Source: Basidiobolus meristosporus CBS 931.73
Lineage: Eukaryota; Basidiobolomycota; Basidiobolomycetes; Basidiobolales; Basidiobolaceae
Direction of reading: 5' to 3'
Assembly (NCBI GenBank): GCA_002104905.1
Contig: MCFE01000525.1
Coordinates: forward strand, 1-61,995
DNA: 61,995 nt
Position 1 is the stretch's first letter. Each line of letters starts with the position of its first letter. Position numbers and translations under genes: made by a program. This document shows, piece by piece, positions 50,115 to 60,897 of the stretch. The notes beneath the pieces were generated by a model. That model had not been told where the DNA came from and did not search any database. It worked only from the letters and a program-made list of their open reading frames with translations.

Positions 50115-50990
50115 ATGTTGGCCTGCCACCTTTCCCCAATGGACCATTCAGTCCGCCATTCGCCATCTCCTATTTCTCAACATTCCCATCGTTTGCGTGC
50201 CGGACATTCCGATCGTTTGCGTGTGGTGTGTGTACGGGCTACAGAACTTTCCCATCGTTTGTGTGTCCCATGGCCAACCAACATCCCACCACTGGCCTAA
50301 TTGCATGAGAAATAAAGTTGGCCATTTCGCCAGGAGAGACCAATTGAGACAGCACAGCTAGGCACGTTCTAGAATGAACCTGAGCTTTATACTGCCAAAT
50401 ACACGACGAATCAGACCGAAGGCTGCTGATTCATGTAGCAACCGATAATTGCTAGAACGGCAGGCCAATTGGTTCGTCTACTGACAATTCATGCAGCGGC
50501 ACCAAGCAAGCAATTCAGTCCCTCGCAATTATGACAAAACGGGAACTTACGTGTTCGGCACCAATGTTAGCCCAAGTTGTCTTGGTGATCGACCGCCAAC
50601 CAAATCGCCGCTCTTCTGTCGAGAACAAAACAGAGAACTAGCACTAACCAAAGGGATGCCACCGCAATCAGCTGAGGTTTCAGAAACCATCTTACTGGCG
50701 AGAGGATGTACGCTAGCAATCCGATGAGTTGTTTACTGGAAAGTGAGCAGCCGTGCCGATGATCCCGTTTCCTCGATGATTTGATAGGCTGCTTGTGGAT
50801 TGAGGCCTCTTAAGAGAAAGTAATCTTCGGCTTGGGTTTAGTTTCGAAAATCTTCAAACAACGTTTGATCTTGCTTCATCCCGTTACTTGCCTTCCTTCC
50901 ACCCACGTGAGCGTCCTTTACCACCTTGAGCGTTAGAAAACAGGGTCAAGCCTCAGCAAGTTACCAAGGTCCCTACTACAAGAGAGCACC
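50115..50990. other. Intergenic region with a repeated hexadecamer-like motif
   Basis: Three near-copies of CCCATCGTTTGCGTG occur between about 50187 and 50265, in the likely 3' region of the RING gene. Nothing coding is supported in the rest. Confidence 0.45.
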
Positions 50991-51816
50991 ATGGACTTTA
51001 ACAGCATATTCAGTATGCAATTTATCAGTCCCAAAGAGGCGTTCGATTACTGCCAGCAGCTGGCTCGTGGTTGCGGCTTTGGCATACGTAGACGGACCTC
51101 GAAAGACTCCACCATATACATAGTCTGCTCCAAGGAGGGCAAGTCCGAATACAAAGGCACGACCTTCCGGGTCCGGAACCGAGTCTCCGAAAGATGCAAT
51201 TGTGACTGGAGGGTAGTGCTGTTTCTCAGCAAACGGAAACTTTGGGAGTTCAAGGCGGGGAAATGTATGACCCACAACCATCCCTTGGCGATTCACCCTG
51301 AGTACGTATCACGCTAATGGCGGCAACGGTGTATGCGTATCCGCGGGTGAGAATGCCCACTAACCTGGTTTGCACTTTAGCTACGCGAAGAAAAGAATGA
51401 AACTGGAAGGAGCTAGATTTGGCCTGGACGTTACCATGTCGGAGAATGAGGAGTCCCCGGTGAAGAGTGGTAACTCGGCAACCAGCTCTCCGCCTTTTCA
51501 CCGGACTCCCCCTCCCTCGCCACCCGAAGTCAACCCTCAACTCATGCACACCATTGCACCCAATCGTGGACCCCATCACTTTGTTGAACATAGTCGGCCG
51601 GTCGGATGTATGGGCGGGAAGAACTTCCACCCAGTGGTGAATATGCCGACGAGTTTCCGGCAGCTTCTGCCCAATTCGCGACATGCCAATATACAGTCAC
51701 GGTTTCCGTCCCTTGGAAAGCCTACAACCTGTATACAGCATCATGTAGAAGTCACACAATCCAACCAGGAAAGCTCCGATCACCCAGACAATGTAGAGAA
51801 TCCATGCAAAGGTTAG
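50991..51816 (+). CDS. FAR1-type zinc-binding DNA-binding domain protein
   Basis: Two exons (50991-51301, 51381-51816) give 248 residues. The first ~100 residues match the FAR1 DNA-binding fold related to WRKY/GCM1 and MULE transposases: FISPKEAFDYCQQLARGCGF, a basic strand GFGIRRRTSKDS, then zinc ligands in IVCSKEG, CNCDW and the closing HNHPL. The remainder is Ser/Pro-rich and looks disordered (SPPFHRTPPPSPP). No transposase catalytic domain follows, so it is more likely a host regulator derived from a transposon than an active element. The SANT-domain gene on the opposite strand converges with it. Targets are unknown. Confidence 0.82.
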
Positions 51817-52126
51817 ATCCAGTATTTTCCAGGCGATTTTCACTTGCCTAAAATAACCAGGTTCGTCTGATACAGGTGTACAAAAGGCTGCATTGCAATT
51901 CATCTTAAATTAGGCCATTTGTAATCTATCGTGTAGAATGTATTTTTATTCTCTCCAGCCCCGTCAACACTCACCCGACCCTTGCCCTCATTTTCCTCAC
52001 CCATCCTCTAGATGCCTGCTTTTGTATTTTACGTAAGAAAATAAACCGTGCATTTGACGGGTAGTTGGTTGATTACGTAATACAGGTTTATTGAGAATGG
52101 TTCATGTGAAATATACTTCTATCGAG

Positions 52127-53169
52127 TCAGGCCCGCTTGATGGCCTCAATCAAGGTCGTCATCATGGCGTTCTGAACCATGACCACTTTTCTAATCTCCG
52201 CCTGCTTGAATTGCTCCCGCTCTCCCCGGCGTCTCTCTTTGTCCGCGATCGCATCGAGCCTCTCCTGGCGCTTTCTCTTACGCAAACGCCGCTCGCTCTC
52301 CAGATGCTTCTCCTCCTCATCATCACGGCGAATCAGGTATTGGACGACGTAACACAACTGCTCGACCATTTTCCCCCGCTTGGGATGGTTTTCGTAGGCC
52401 TCTTCGTCGGCCTCCCTCGTGCCCCCTCGCTGGTGGCTATGGGAGCTCGACCTGCGCAGGAGGGGGGAGTTGAATTTGGCCAGGGGGTCGTGGGAGCCAT
52501 CGGGGTGGGACACCTCGCCCGAAATCAGCCGCTTGAGCTCATGGAAATAATCGAAGCTATCGATCGCATCCGGGTCCTCCACACCGTTCACGAAACAGGA
52601 CTACAGGAAGAATGAAGCGTGAGTAAGCGATGCAACACGTCGGCGCCCCCGATAGACCGACTTACTTTGTATTTGGCCATCAGCACCCGGACCCGGCTTT
52701 TGCATTGGGCGGCGTTCCGGTCAAACCCGCTCGAACGGAGCTCTTGCGCCATCTTGTCCCACACGTTGGAATTCCTCTTGTACTTCTTGAGCTCGTCGTG
52801 GTACTTCTCCCACAGTTTCAGCAGGATCTTCGTCTCCGTGTGCTGCCAGTTCTCCGAACGCTCGCGCTTTAGCGAGCCTGGATGCTCCGGCTCTTGTCTC
52901 CCAGGGGCCTGGGTGGGGAGCTCGGTCTGTGGTGAGTGATACTCTACTGTGGAGGCGGGGGTGAGTGAGAAGTTGGCCTTGTCGGGCATTCCGGCCTGGC
53001 TCAGCTCGGGGTTGACGGGGAATTCAGGGGAGTCGCCGATCTGAAGGGCGTGCTCGGGGAATCCGACGGGCTCGTTGAAAGAGCTGGAGAGAGAGGTGAA
53101 ATGAGAGGGAATCTCTTCCTGGCCGATAGCGGACGACACCACCAGGTTGTTAGTATCAAACGAGTCCAT
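52127..53169 (-). CDS. Trihelix/SANT-like (Myb_DNA-bind_4) transcription factor
   Basis: Two exons on the minus strand (53169-52666, 52600-52127) give 325 residues. After a disordered N-terminus (1-105) the domain WQHTETKILLKLWEKYHDEL...NVWDKMAQELRSSGF...AAQCKSRVRVLMAKYK has the three-helix pattern and spaced tryptophans of trihelix/Myb-SANT-like proteins. The intron falls right after this domain. The C-terminal part has a very basic, charged helix (RRLRKRKRQERLDAIADKER) that could be a coiled coil or nuclear localisation signal. Likely a DNA-binding regulator; some relatives come from Harbinger-type transposons. Confidence 0.85.
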
Positions 53170-53523
53170 TCAACCAGGATTGTTGGTTAAGTGTTGGTTA
53201 AAATAATCCCAAAGATTTTCATAAAAAAAAGGAAGGGAAAAATTTGTCGCATTGGGGGATAGTGCGGTATCTTGATAACTTATGCTCACCTTGGCCATTG
53301 GCCAATCCGACCCCATTGGTTTACACATAATTGACGGAACAGGTACAGCGACGATAAGTACGGTGATACATGGTCATTTATTCATGGATCCACTAACTAA
53401 AGGGGGTGGGTAAGGCAAATAGCCCGTTCGTCGCAAACAAATACACAAATTATCGATGGGTGCATTTTCTATTACAGGTAGGTGGGAAGTATTCGTACGC
53501 TGGAGCGATTTGCCACCGTGCCA
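53170..53523. other. Intergenic region upstream of the SANT gene
   Basis: 354 bp containing an A-rich run (about 53221-53229). It separates the SANT gene start from the end of the 7-TM gene, both on the minus strand. No further gene seen. Confidence 0.4.
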
Positions 53524-54468
53524 CTAATAGTCCACATTTTGGAAGCGCTTGTTCACCAGGACAAGAGGGATCTCCCCCTCCTTGCTATCACCGGATAGCT
53601 TGTGGCCCCCCGGGTTGCCAAACCGCTCCTGGTAGTAGTTGGCTGGGCTGGCCGGGCCACACTCGTGGTGACTGTGATGCGAGATATGATCTCTTGGGAT
53701 GTCTGCCGAGTGAGGCGTGCTGCTCCACTGTCCAGTCGATCCCCGCAGCCTGGTTAGGAAGTATGGCAGACATACCATCACAATGTTGATCGTCAGGTCG
53801 ATCATAGAGAGCATCGGTGCGTACTGCTCCAGCGGAGTGATTAGTGAGATGTTGAAAAACATGTTGAAGAGGATGGCTATGGTGTTAGTGATAAACAGGT
53901 TCCGAGCAACAAACATGAGCCGGGAATTCTGGTCCCCCTTGGTCTTCAGGGACTGCTGTACGAAGGGGGTTAAGAACATCACCATCATGTAGGCGGCAAC
54001 AATGAATGCGGTGATGAGTGGGAGAAGGGAGGAAACCCGAGGATGGGTCACGATGCATGAATTGTCGGGCGCGATACTGGTCTCGTTTAGGATGATACTC
54101 AGGGGAATGCCGGCGGCGTAGACTACGGTAGTGAGGGCTGGAAACAGCAACGACCAGGAACCACCGTAGACCTCTCTGTATCTGGCCATATAATAGATAA
54201 ACTGAAGCGTATTACTTCCATGGTAGAAGAAGACCGAGAGATTCTCGGCAATGATACAATTGTCATCGTGGGAGCCGTTCATCTGAACAATCTTCACCTG
54301 GGCATACACGGAGTTGAAGAAGGCCACCAGGTAGAGGATGCGGTGGGAGATGATTCCGTCGGTGCGCCAGCCGCGGATCAGGGCAAAATTAATAATAACA
54401 ACCAATGTCAGCCCAAAGCATAGTCCAACCACATAATGGGCTACAAGGATAAAGGCAGAGGTGGCCAT
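53524..54468 (-). CDS. Putative seven-transmembrane receptor-like protein
   Basis: A single exon of 314 residues. Hydrophobic stretches fit seven membrane helices at roughly 6-30, 42-60, 75-97, 104-125, 143-168, 184-208 and 212-236. An 80-residue hydrophilic, His/Ser/Gly-rich tail follows and should be cytoplasmic. Potential N-glycosylation sites lie at NGSHDD, NETS and elsewhere. The layout (short N-terminus, seven helices, polar tail) is that of a GPCR-like protein. I see neither the Ste2/Ste3, Git3 or microbial rhodopsin signatures (no Schiff-base lysine context) nor a DRY motif. Function unknown. Confidence 0.75.
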   Translation of the reverse strand: MATSAFILVAHYVVGLCFGLTLVVIINFALIRGWRTDGIISHRILYLVAFFNSVYAQVKIVQMNGSHDDNCIIAENLSVFFYHGSNTLQFIYYMARYREVYGGSWSLLFPALTTVVYAAGIPLSIILNETSIAPDNSCIVTHPRVSSLLPLITAFIVAAYMMVMFLTPFVQQSLKTKGDQNSRLMFVARNLFITNTIAILFNMFFNISLITPLEQYAPMLSMIDLTINIVMVCLPYFLTRLRGSTGQWSSTPHSADIPRDHISHHSHHECGPASPANYYQERFGNPGGHKLSGDSKEGEIPLVLVNKRFQNVDY

Positions 54469-55403
54469 GTATTACCACTGGAGGCCTCGACGTGAGAAAT
54501 CGAAAGATTGAGGGGGAGACGGGGCAAACGCGTGTATATAAGCATCCTGGAGTAGCACCAGAGTAAAGGGTCAATCAACCAGTTTTTTGATTAGCCCAGC
54601 GTCGCAGGTTCTACAATCTAGATATTGCAACTGTCAAAGGATCAAATATAGTGGCGGATTCGGGAGCTTATTGGCTTGCGATTAGTCTTACATATTGGTG
54701 GAACCTCATTTGATATTGCACGTTGTTGTAGCACGCTGGGGCCTCATTGCCGTAGTACCTGAAGCCCTTCTTAGGCCCAGTGAGAATCGGAGAAAAGGAC
54801 ACCAGAAATACTAGTTACGCAGATGGCGTAGACCAGAAACTGAGCTGAATCATATATAAGGGTTAGGATACGGAGTTTCTGGCTTTTCAGGCTTTTCAGG
54901 TTTTCCATAATCAATACCAGTTTTTTCTTTTGATCCCGGGATTCAAATGTTGATAAATTCGGTTAGTTCCATCAGCTGCACTTACAGGCGAAGATCAACA
55001 TACATGACTCTTGTTGGTTCACAGACCAGTATTCCTCGAAAATTATCCCAGGTACTTCTCAAAGATTATCACTGGCATTTCTCAGGGATTATCACTAACC
55101 ACTTGAGCTTTTCCGAGGGTTCCTCAACATACACCTGATTGTGTGAAGATTACTCAGCTTACGCTTAGTTGTGTGAAGATTACTCAGCTTACGCCTAGTT
55201 GTGTGAAGATTACTTGTGTTGCAATTGCTCGGATTTTATTTGTATTTACTTGAAGGCTGTCGAGATATATATGTTTGAAATGACTATTTTGTGATCACCC
55301 TTGTATCCACCCGGTTGCATCTGGTTGCCGAAAAAAGGTGGTTGGTTTCTTATTCAATGTTACATTACATACTCGGGGTTTAATATCTTGGCCACCGATT
55401 ACC
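54469..55403. other. Intergenic region with tandem repeats
   Basis: Holds two repeat clusters. GGCTTTTCA is repeated about three times near 54881-54902. A 30-bp unit is repeated at 55139-55216 (separate entry). No coding frame I can support. Confidence 0.5.
55139..55216. repeat. 30-bp tandem repeat, about 2.6 copies
   Basis: Units at 55139-55168, 55169-55198 and a partial one from 55199 begin TTGTGTGAAGATTACT. The first two differ at one base. It sits in the 3' flank of the YeeE/YedE gene. Confidence 0.85.
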
Positions 55404-56451
55404 TCAGAACAGAGCTCCATAGGCCAGCATTCCAACCGCCATGGAGGCCAAGAAAACCAACGGGCCTGCTGCCCCGGATGCCACTGCACCCACTATAGCG
55501 GGCCCAGGGCACACTCCGGCAAGCCCCCAGCCAACGCCAAAGATGGACGCACCGGTGATAAGCTTCTGGTCGATAACTGTGGAGGTGGGGATTTCGAACT
55601 GGGGAGCAAGCGCAGGCTTGGCCGCTTGTTTCACCGATTTCTGGTACAGGATGCCGTAAGGGATCAGTCCGCCGAGGGCAACAAATGCAAGCGATGGATC
55701 CCAGCTGGGGGACAGGATTCTCAAGAAGTTGAGCACCTTGGCGGGATCGGACATCCCAGAAATAGATAACCCTAAAGAGAAGAAAAATCCCGAAAGCAGG
55801 GCAGTAATGTGTCGAGCATTAACAGACTCGATGGCGTTCTGGTCGGCGAGTTTACGAACCATGCGATATGCTAGGATGGCCAAATATGGAAGCCCCAACA
55901 GCCCAACTGCTGCAGGGATTGAGGGTAGCTGAAGTGCAGTTGAGCCTTCGGCCAGGGTGTCTGGATAAAGTTTGTTCATGAGGTTGGCCGTGATAAGCCC
56001 TGTGGAGAAGAAAGTCGCAGTGGCAACAATCGAGCGTGGGGAGAGTCGAGACACACCACAAATCATGTGTCCGCTTGTGCATCCGGAGCCTAGCTATAGG
56101 TTCATACAAGGGAGAGAAAGGTCACAGTTAGAGCGCTGATTCTCAAGTACGGCCCAACTTCAATTCGCTACTTACTCGACTGCCAAAGCCTACTAGGAGT
56201 CCGCCAATGATGGGGATCACTTCGCTTGGCTGCACGAACGCTGGTGGTGCAGGGCCGAACAATCTAACCAAGATGGCAGAGGACGCCATTCCGGACAAGA
56301 AATAGATCCGCCAAACGCCCTCTTCGCCACCCTTCACACTACCGGCGAAAATACCACTAGCCCCCATGATGCGGCCGTTGCAAGTGAGTAGCTGGTATGC
56401 CGCAGTGCTCAGCAACAATCCGCCAGCGAGCGATTCTACAGGTGTGAACAT
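55404..56451 (-). CDS. YeeE/YedE-family sulfur (thiosulfate-type) transporter
   Basis: Two exons on the minus strand (56451-56176, 56093-55404) give 321 residues with about nine hydrophobic segments. Two inverted half-repeats each carry a conserved cysteine motif: [17 protein letters not shown] at the exon junction and [18 protein letters not shown] near the C-terminus, the signature of the Sul_transp (TsuA) family in which cysteines pass thiosulfate across the membrane. A third family element, [13 protein letters not shown], lies near residue 30. Bacterial relatives are often linked to rhodanese or TusA proteins. An in-frame ATG at 56598 would add 49 residues, Arg-rich and nearly free of acidic residues at first (MTRISRVANLLRP), resembling a mitochondrial presequence; I chose the shorter start because it matches the family's N-terminus. 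Confidence 0.9.
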
Positions 56452-57794
56452 TTTTATGGTTTTCGTTGAGATGGGTGGAGTTGAAACGTTTGAAGCCTTC
56501 CACAAAACTATAAATATTATTCTCGATGGGCCAGAGAATGTTCGCGGCGTGACTGCATCTGGTCGCAACAAATTTGCAACGCGGCTAATTCGAGTCATTG
56601 AAGGCCATTACTAATCAACTTTCGCCAATTCATTCAGCAATATTGCCTTATGCAAACATCGCTATTCAAGTATCAAGATAAATGAAGCTAGTTCGGATAA
56701 TGGATTTCCCTGAGGTGCATCATCCTTCCCATATACGGCGGTTTTGGTCGCCAATGGGGTACATTGCTGCAACCACTACCATAATAGTCCACGTGTTACG
56801 ACCTTTACTTCCACCTCATGGCTATTCGCACTCCTACGCACATGGAACTTCCTTATCTGTGCTTAGTGTTTATATTACAAATGCTGTACAAGGACCGGAG
56901 AATACGGAACGTGGCTTTGGAATGAAATATCTTAGCTTTCGTAACCTTGTCACGCTCGTTGCCCTCCAACTTGCCCATTGCGCACACCTTTCCAGCCAAG
57001 TGCAGAAACGATCATAGCCTGGGACTTATGCCTACATGCGTATATCAGGCATGGGACGGTGGAATGGTGTATCCAAAGATTTAGCGTTCCTGGTAATCGA
57101 AGCTTAGGTACTACCAGCATTCATGAGTACACGGGTCATAGAAATCCTGGTGCCTTGGATACAAATCGAATGGTGCTCAATTTGACTTATCAGTCATGCT
57201 TACTGCGTTTTTAATCTTTGTAAACTTCGCATGTAACTTCAGCACTTCTTGACATCTTATCCCATACTAGAAGGGTCACTGAGTGGAACTGTCATTTTTC
57301 AACTACTTCGTATACATGGATTAAGTGATATTTTAATATTGCCTGGAAAGTTTAACCAAATACTCCAATCTACGGGGCACAGGTTGAGTGATGGGTTATT
57401 GCTGCTTCGGTTGATAAAGCGCTTGGTCAACAAGTTGGGTAGCGCATTGACAGTGTCCGATGATTGTAGCTTGGAAATATCAAGCCCATGTAGCCCCATC
57501 AGTAAAACATACAATACAACAGTCATAATTGGTTATTTGCTATGCAATCATCTCCAGCCAACAACAATAGCATTAGTTGACAATCGCAATTTATTTGCCT
57601 ACAAATGAGCTTATGCAAGGCTTCAACCTTTCATCAATCAAACTAAGAGACAAGTGCGTTGATTCAACTGTCAGTGGTATAAGTATAGGCTCCGTCATGA
57701 GCGGCAGAGTAGGGTGCGTCAAGGTAAGTCAGTCTGTCCAACATTCAGGTTCATCGGGCTAAATTGGCCTATTTTATAACACGTAGATCTTACA
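56452..57794. other. Gene-poor stretch upstream of the YeeE/YedE gene
   Basis: A plus-strand frame from an ATG at 56682 runs 111 codons and others follow. None shows a recognisable family, a consistent exon structure or a composition unlike noncoding DNA. Confidence 0.4.
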
Positions 57795-58049
57795 ATGGCA
57801 AACTACCCTTTCAGCCGAGAATTCACTGATGAGGCCTTGGACAATAATGGACACAAGAGCTACTCCGAAAATGGAATGACCTTCTGTGTTGCAAGAGACA
57901 CAGGGACAACTCCAGAATACCACTACTCCTGGGGGAAGCTCGAAGAAAAGTTCAGAAATCGGCAGAACCTTAAGGGATACATCATGTCAAGTGGAGCTTT
58001 ACTATCTGGTGAGACTAAGAGACACACTACGCTCAGTTCAGATATGTGA
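57795..58049 (+). CDS. Small protein of unknown family, paralogous to the broken ORF at 58633
   Basis: The ATG at 57795 opens 84 codons. The sequence is hydrophilic with no signal peptide or membrane helix. A central block NGMTFCVARDTGTTPEYHYS aligns with KGICWT-RGPGTGELSYKQ of the ORF 580 bp downstream, with the preceding segments also similar (YPFSREFTDEAL versus YSADVREEIA). A GTGAGA donor-like site near codon 73 leaves open that the real C-terminus is spliced. I recognise no known family; the local duplication argues that this is, or was, a real gene. Confidence 0.45.
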   Translation: MANYPFSREFTDEALDNNGHKSYSENGMTFCVARDTGTTPEYHYSWGKLEEKFRNRQNLKGYIMSSGALLSGETKRHTTLSSDM

Positions 58050-58632
58050 ACGTGAATAAACAGTTTCTATATTGAAAGATGTCGGTTGTCCAAAGTAGGT
58101 TTATTGAGTATCTAAGAAAGCAACCAGTATTGTGCACATATACACTTGTAACCTGTACGCAAATCAATTTTAGCGTATTTTTAGCATATTTCAACATATT
58201 TTAGGGTGGATATTATGTCTAATTCCTGGCCACTGCAGTTGACAGGTAAAACATGCACCGTCACTGATGTCCAATTAGCAGTGGAGCGCTCTACTGGTTT
58301 GCTCTACTGTTTACAACCATGGGGGAATTGCTTCATTGGTACTAAACAGCTATGCGAAAATTGCTAACAAATACTACATGCGCACAGACCTAATCAGCAC
58401 TATCAACGTCATAACACTCAAGAGCAATGACCAACAACAGACAAATATATGCGTAGGTACTGTGTTTACTGAACAGCTTGGGGTTAGGGCGATAAGCATG
58501 GGCGATAAGCATAATGGATATTCTTAGCGTCATAATACCGTAGTGTTGAGTCACCGTCTGGGCGGAATAGATGTAAAGCAGCAGTTGTGGACTTGTCTGT
58601 CTTAAGACTTATTGCACTCCACTCCCTCAGCC

Positions 58633-58842
58633 ATGGTATCCGATCAAGAAGCCTGTTTGTATTCTGCTGATGTCAGAGAAGAAATTGCCAGAGCTAATAA
58701 CGGGAACTACGCCTCAGTCACAGTCAAAGGGATTTGCTGGACTTAGAGAGGACCCGGAACTGGCGAGCTGTCCTACAAGCAGATCCTTGAAGGGAGAAAG
58801 GGGAACGCCTGCGTGGATAGCCAGACATGGGTAATCTTGTAG
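58633..58842 (+). pseudogene. Broken paralog of the 57795 small protein
   Basis: From the ATG at 58633 the frame runs 37 codons to a TAG (58744-58746), then continues in the same frame 32 more codons to a second TAG at 58840. Similarity to the 57795 protein spans the first TAG, so the frame was once open. A short ORF between them (58215-58368, Cys-rich, 50 codons) is not clearly related. Confidence 0.45.
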
Positions 58843-59175
58843 GGTTCGGTTGGTGCTTGCGTAGCCGGTGGACTCTTGGAGATGTTACTGATAAGGATAT
58901 TTAGCTGAAGCATTGTGAAATAAATTCATCCAAATCCGCATTCCTTTGACCTAGCTGTATTATGCTCATTGCACTGTGAGCATCTAACATATGTGTGAAT
59001 TGCTACTTTGATTGTCCAAGTGTAGCGTGAAACCAGAGTTTTGCCCGACCATGCTTTTGATCAGATATTGTGTACAACTGCATCCTAAATAACCTTGAGA
59101 CCATGAAGCAGAACACCACTTTGAGTCTGTAACAGCTATGTAAGTGCCAAAGAAACCAACAAAACACAGTGACTA

Positions 59176-59300
59176 CCTGGCATGTGGATGTAGAACTATG
59201 TTACACACTCTGTGGCCAACTATAGGTCTGCTGTGCCCCTCTGGCTCACTATGGCACTAGTTGGCACTCATGGTTCAATGTGGCGCTATCCAATGGAATA
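59176..59300. repeat. Dispersed repeat, copy 2
   Basis: Partner of 19866-19990. Shared blocks and a shared minus-strand reading pattern (VP.SA.V.QR..ADL) are visible. The surrounding 58843-60512 shows no gene I can support; there are some GGATAATA-type short repeats near 59890-59955. Confidence 0.6.
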
Positions 59301-60512
59301 AGTCTATTATATGGTTCTATTGGTTTGGCTAAACTTACAGCTTTCAGTATCTCAGGTTCTATTGTTTTTACAGACAAGGATAAATATTTTCTAGGAGGTG
59401 AACAGGGTGAATAATCATTCCACAAGATTTGGTAATATGCTATTGTGACATTCTCACTTGGCAGGTGTGGGACAAGTATTACTGTTGGAAGCACTAACCT
59501 AAGGTTGATGATTCTGTAAACAGAATAGGAAATTTTAAAGGCGCCTCAATTATACCTTTTTCGAATAACTGTCACACAGATACAACATGCTTTACAATAC
59601 ACTTGAAAGAAAACGATGCAATATCTAAGAGAGTGTTATTGTAGGGATATGTAGATTTCAAGAGTCAATGGCAACTACTTCAACGAGTATTCTTGGCGTA
59701 ATTTACCTCTTAAAAGCTTGCCCAAGGTATTTTTAGTTGCTGTACATTTTGATAGACGTGCAGTGCTTGTGTGCAGAACGGGATTTTCTCTTGGACAGTT
59801 TTTCTTCAGATACCGGGAACGAAAACAGATATGTTGAACAAATGATTTCCAAAACAGTTGGAATGTTTGTACTTCAGGACGCCTACACTGGATAATATGT
59901 CTGTTACACGGGATAATATACAACAAAGGATAATAAGCCTGCTACACGGGATAAGCTACTATTTTGGGTTTATTTCCCAATTTGTCCAAGTTGTGAACAC
60001 GATTGAAAATCCATTTTATACTCCGAATACGTGGTAAATGAAGATCAGCAACTCAACCGCAGATTTTGATAAACTATTAAAATTCCAGATAGTCGGCCAA
60101 ACAATAACAAGCAGCAAAATGTCGATGGATCCTGCCATACAAACTCCATCACAATCGAACAAACATACATTTACCTAGATTCCTTGATAAATCTGGCAAA
60201 GTTGTGTACATCAGGGTCACCAAGGATCAATCTCTAAGTGGGTGTTGTGAAGTGTCAGGAGTAGCCTTGTTCTAAAGTGAAGAACTCTGATGGAATAAGG
60301 AAAGCGCCCAAATGCATTAAGGACAGCATGTCTGTATGGTGAGGCAGGCACATCTGGAGCCATAGAGTAGAGGCAATACACTGCGAACTTGACCAACCTG
60401 GTATAGTCACTTTTAGACTAAGGGTCAAGTTTGTAGTATCCGTATTAAGCCAACTTTTGTATTTAAAGAAATAAGGAAAGTATCAAGGAAGTTATGAGTT
60501 ATTGGCAAATCA

Positions 60513-60626
60513 TTAGTGATTGATTTACAATGCACCAAGATCATTTTTGGTTAGTGATTGATTTACAATGCATCAAGATCATTTTTGGTTAGTGATTGAT
60601 TTACAATACACTGAGATCATTTTTGG
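60513..60626. repeat. 38-bp tandem repeat, three copies
   Basis: Units 60513-60550, 60551-60588 and 60589-60626 each begin TTAGTGATTGATTTACAAT and end ATCATTTTTGG. The first two differ at one base and the third at a few. It lies about 270 bp upstream of the bacterial-type reductase gene. Confidence 0.9.
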
Positions 60627-60897
60627 TTACCTAAGAGAAATCCAAGGCGTAGAGAAACCAAAAGTGGATGCTTACCTAAATGGGGTCAGACACCTGAATA
60701 GGGAGCTGCTGTTGATATAATGCCTATCTGGAGATGACCACCCTAGAGGACACCCTAACATTGCGACGATAATGCATTCTAAAAATCAACGGTAATCCAT
60801 TGTAGATATACCAAATTGCCTCAGATTATTAAGCGGTCCTTCATATAAATTGTCCCTGTCAGCATCATATACATCAGGACGATTGAAACAAGCAGAT

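Noticed and set aside
52091-52615. Plus-strand 174-codon frame opposite the SANT gene
   Set aside because: Antisense of the charged C-terminal exon of the SANT protein.
55139-55216. CRISPR-like direct repeats
   Set aside because: The 30-bp units are directly adjacent without spacers, and this is a eukaryotic sequence, so it is a simple tandem repeat. The 38-bp array at 60513 is rejected for the same reason.
57249-57608. 119-codon plus-strand frame
   Set aside because: It has no ATG start (first codon is TTG), no recognisable motif, and lies in AT-rich gene-poor DNA.
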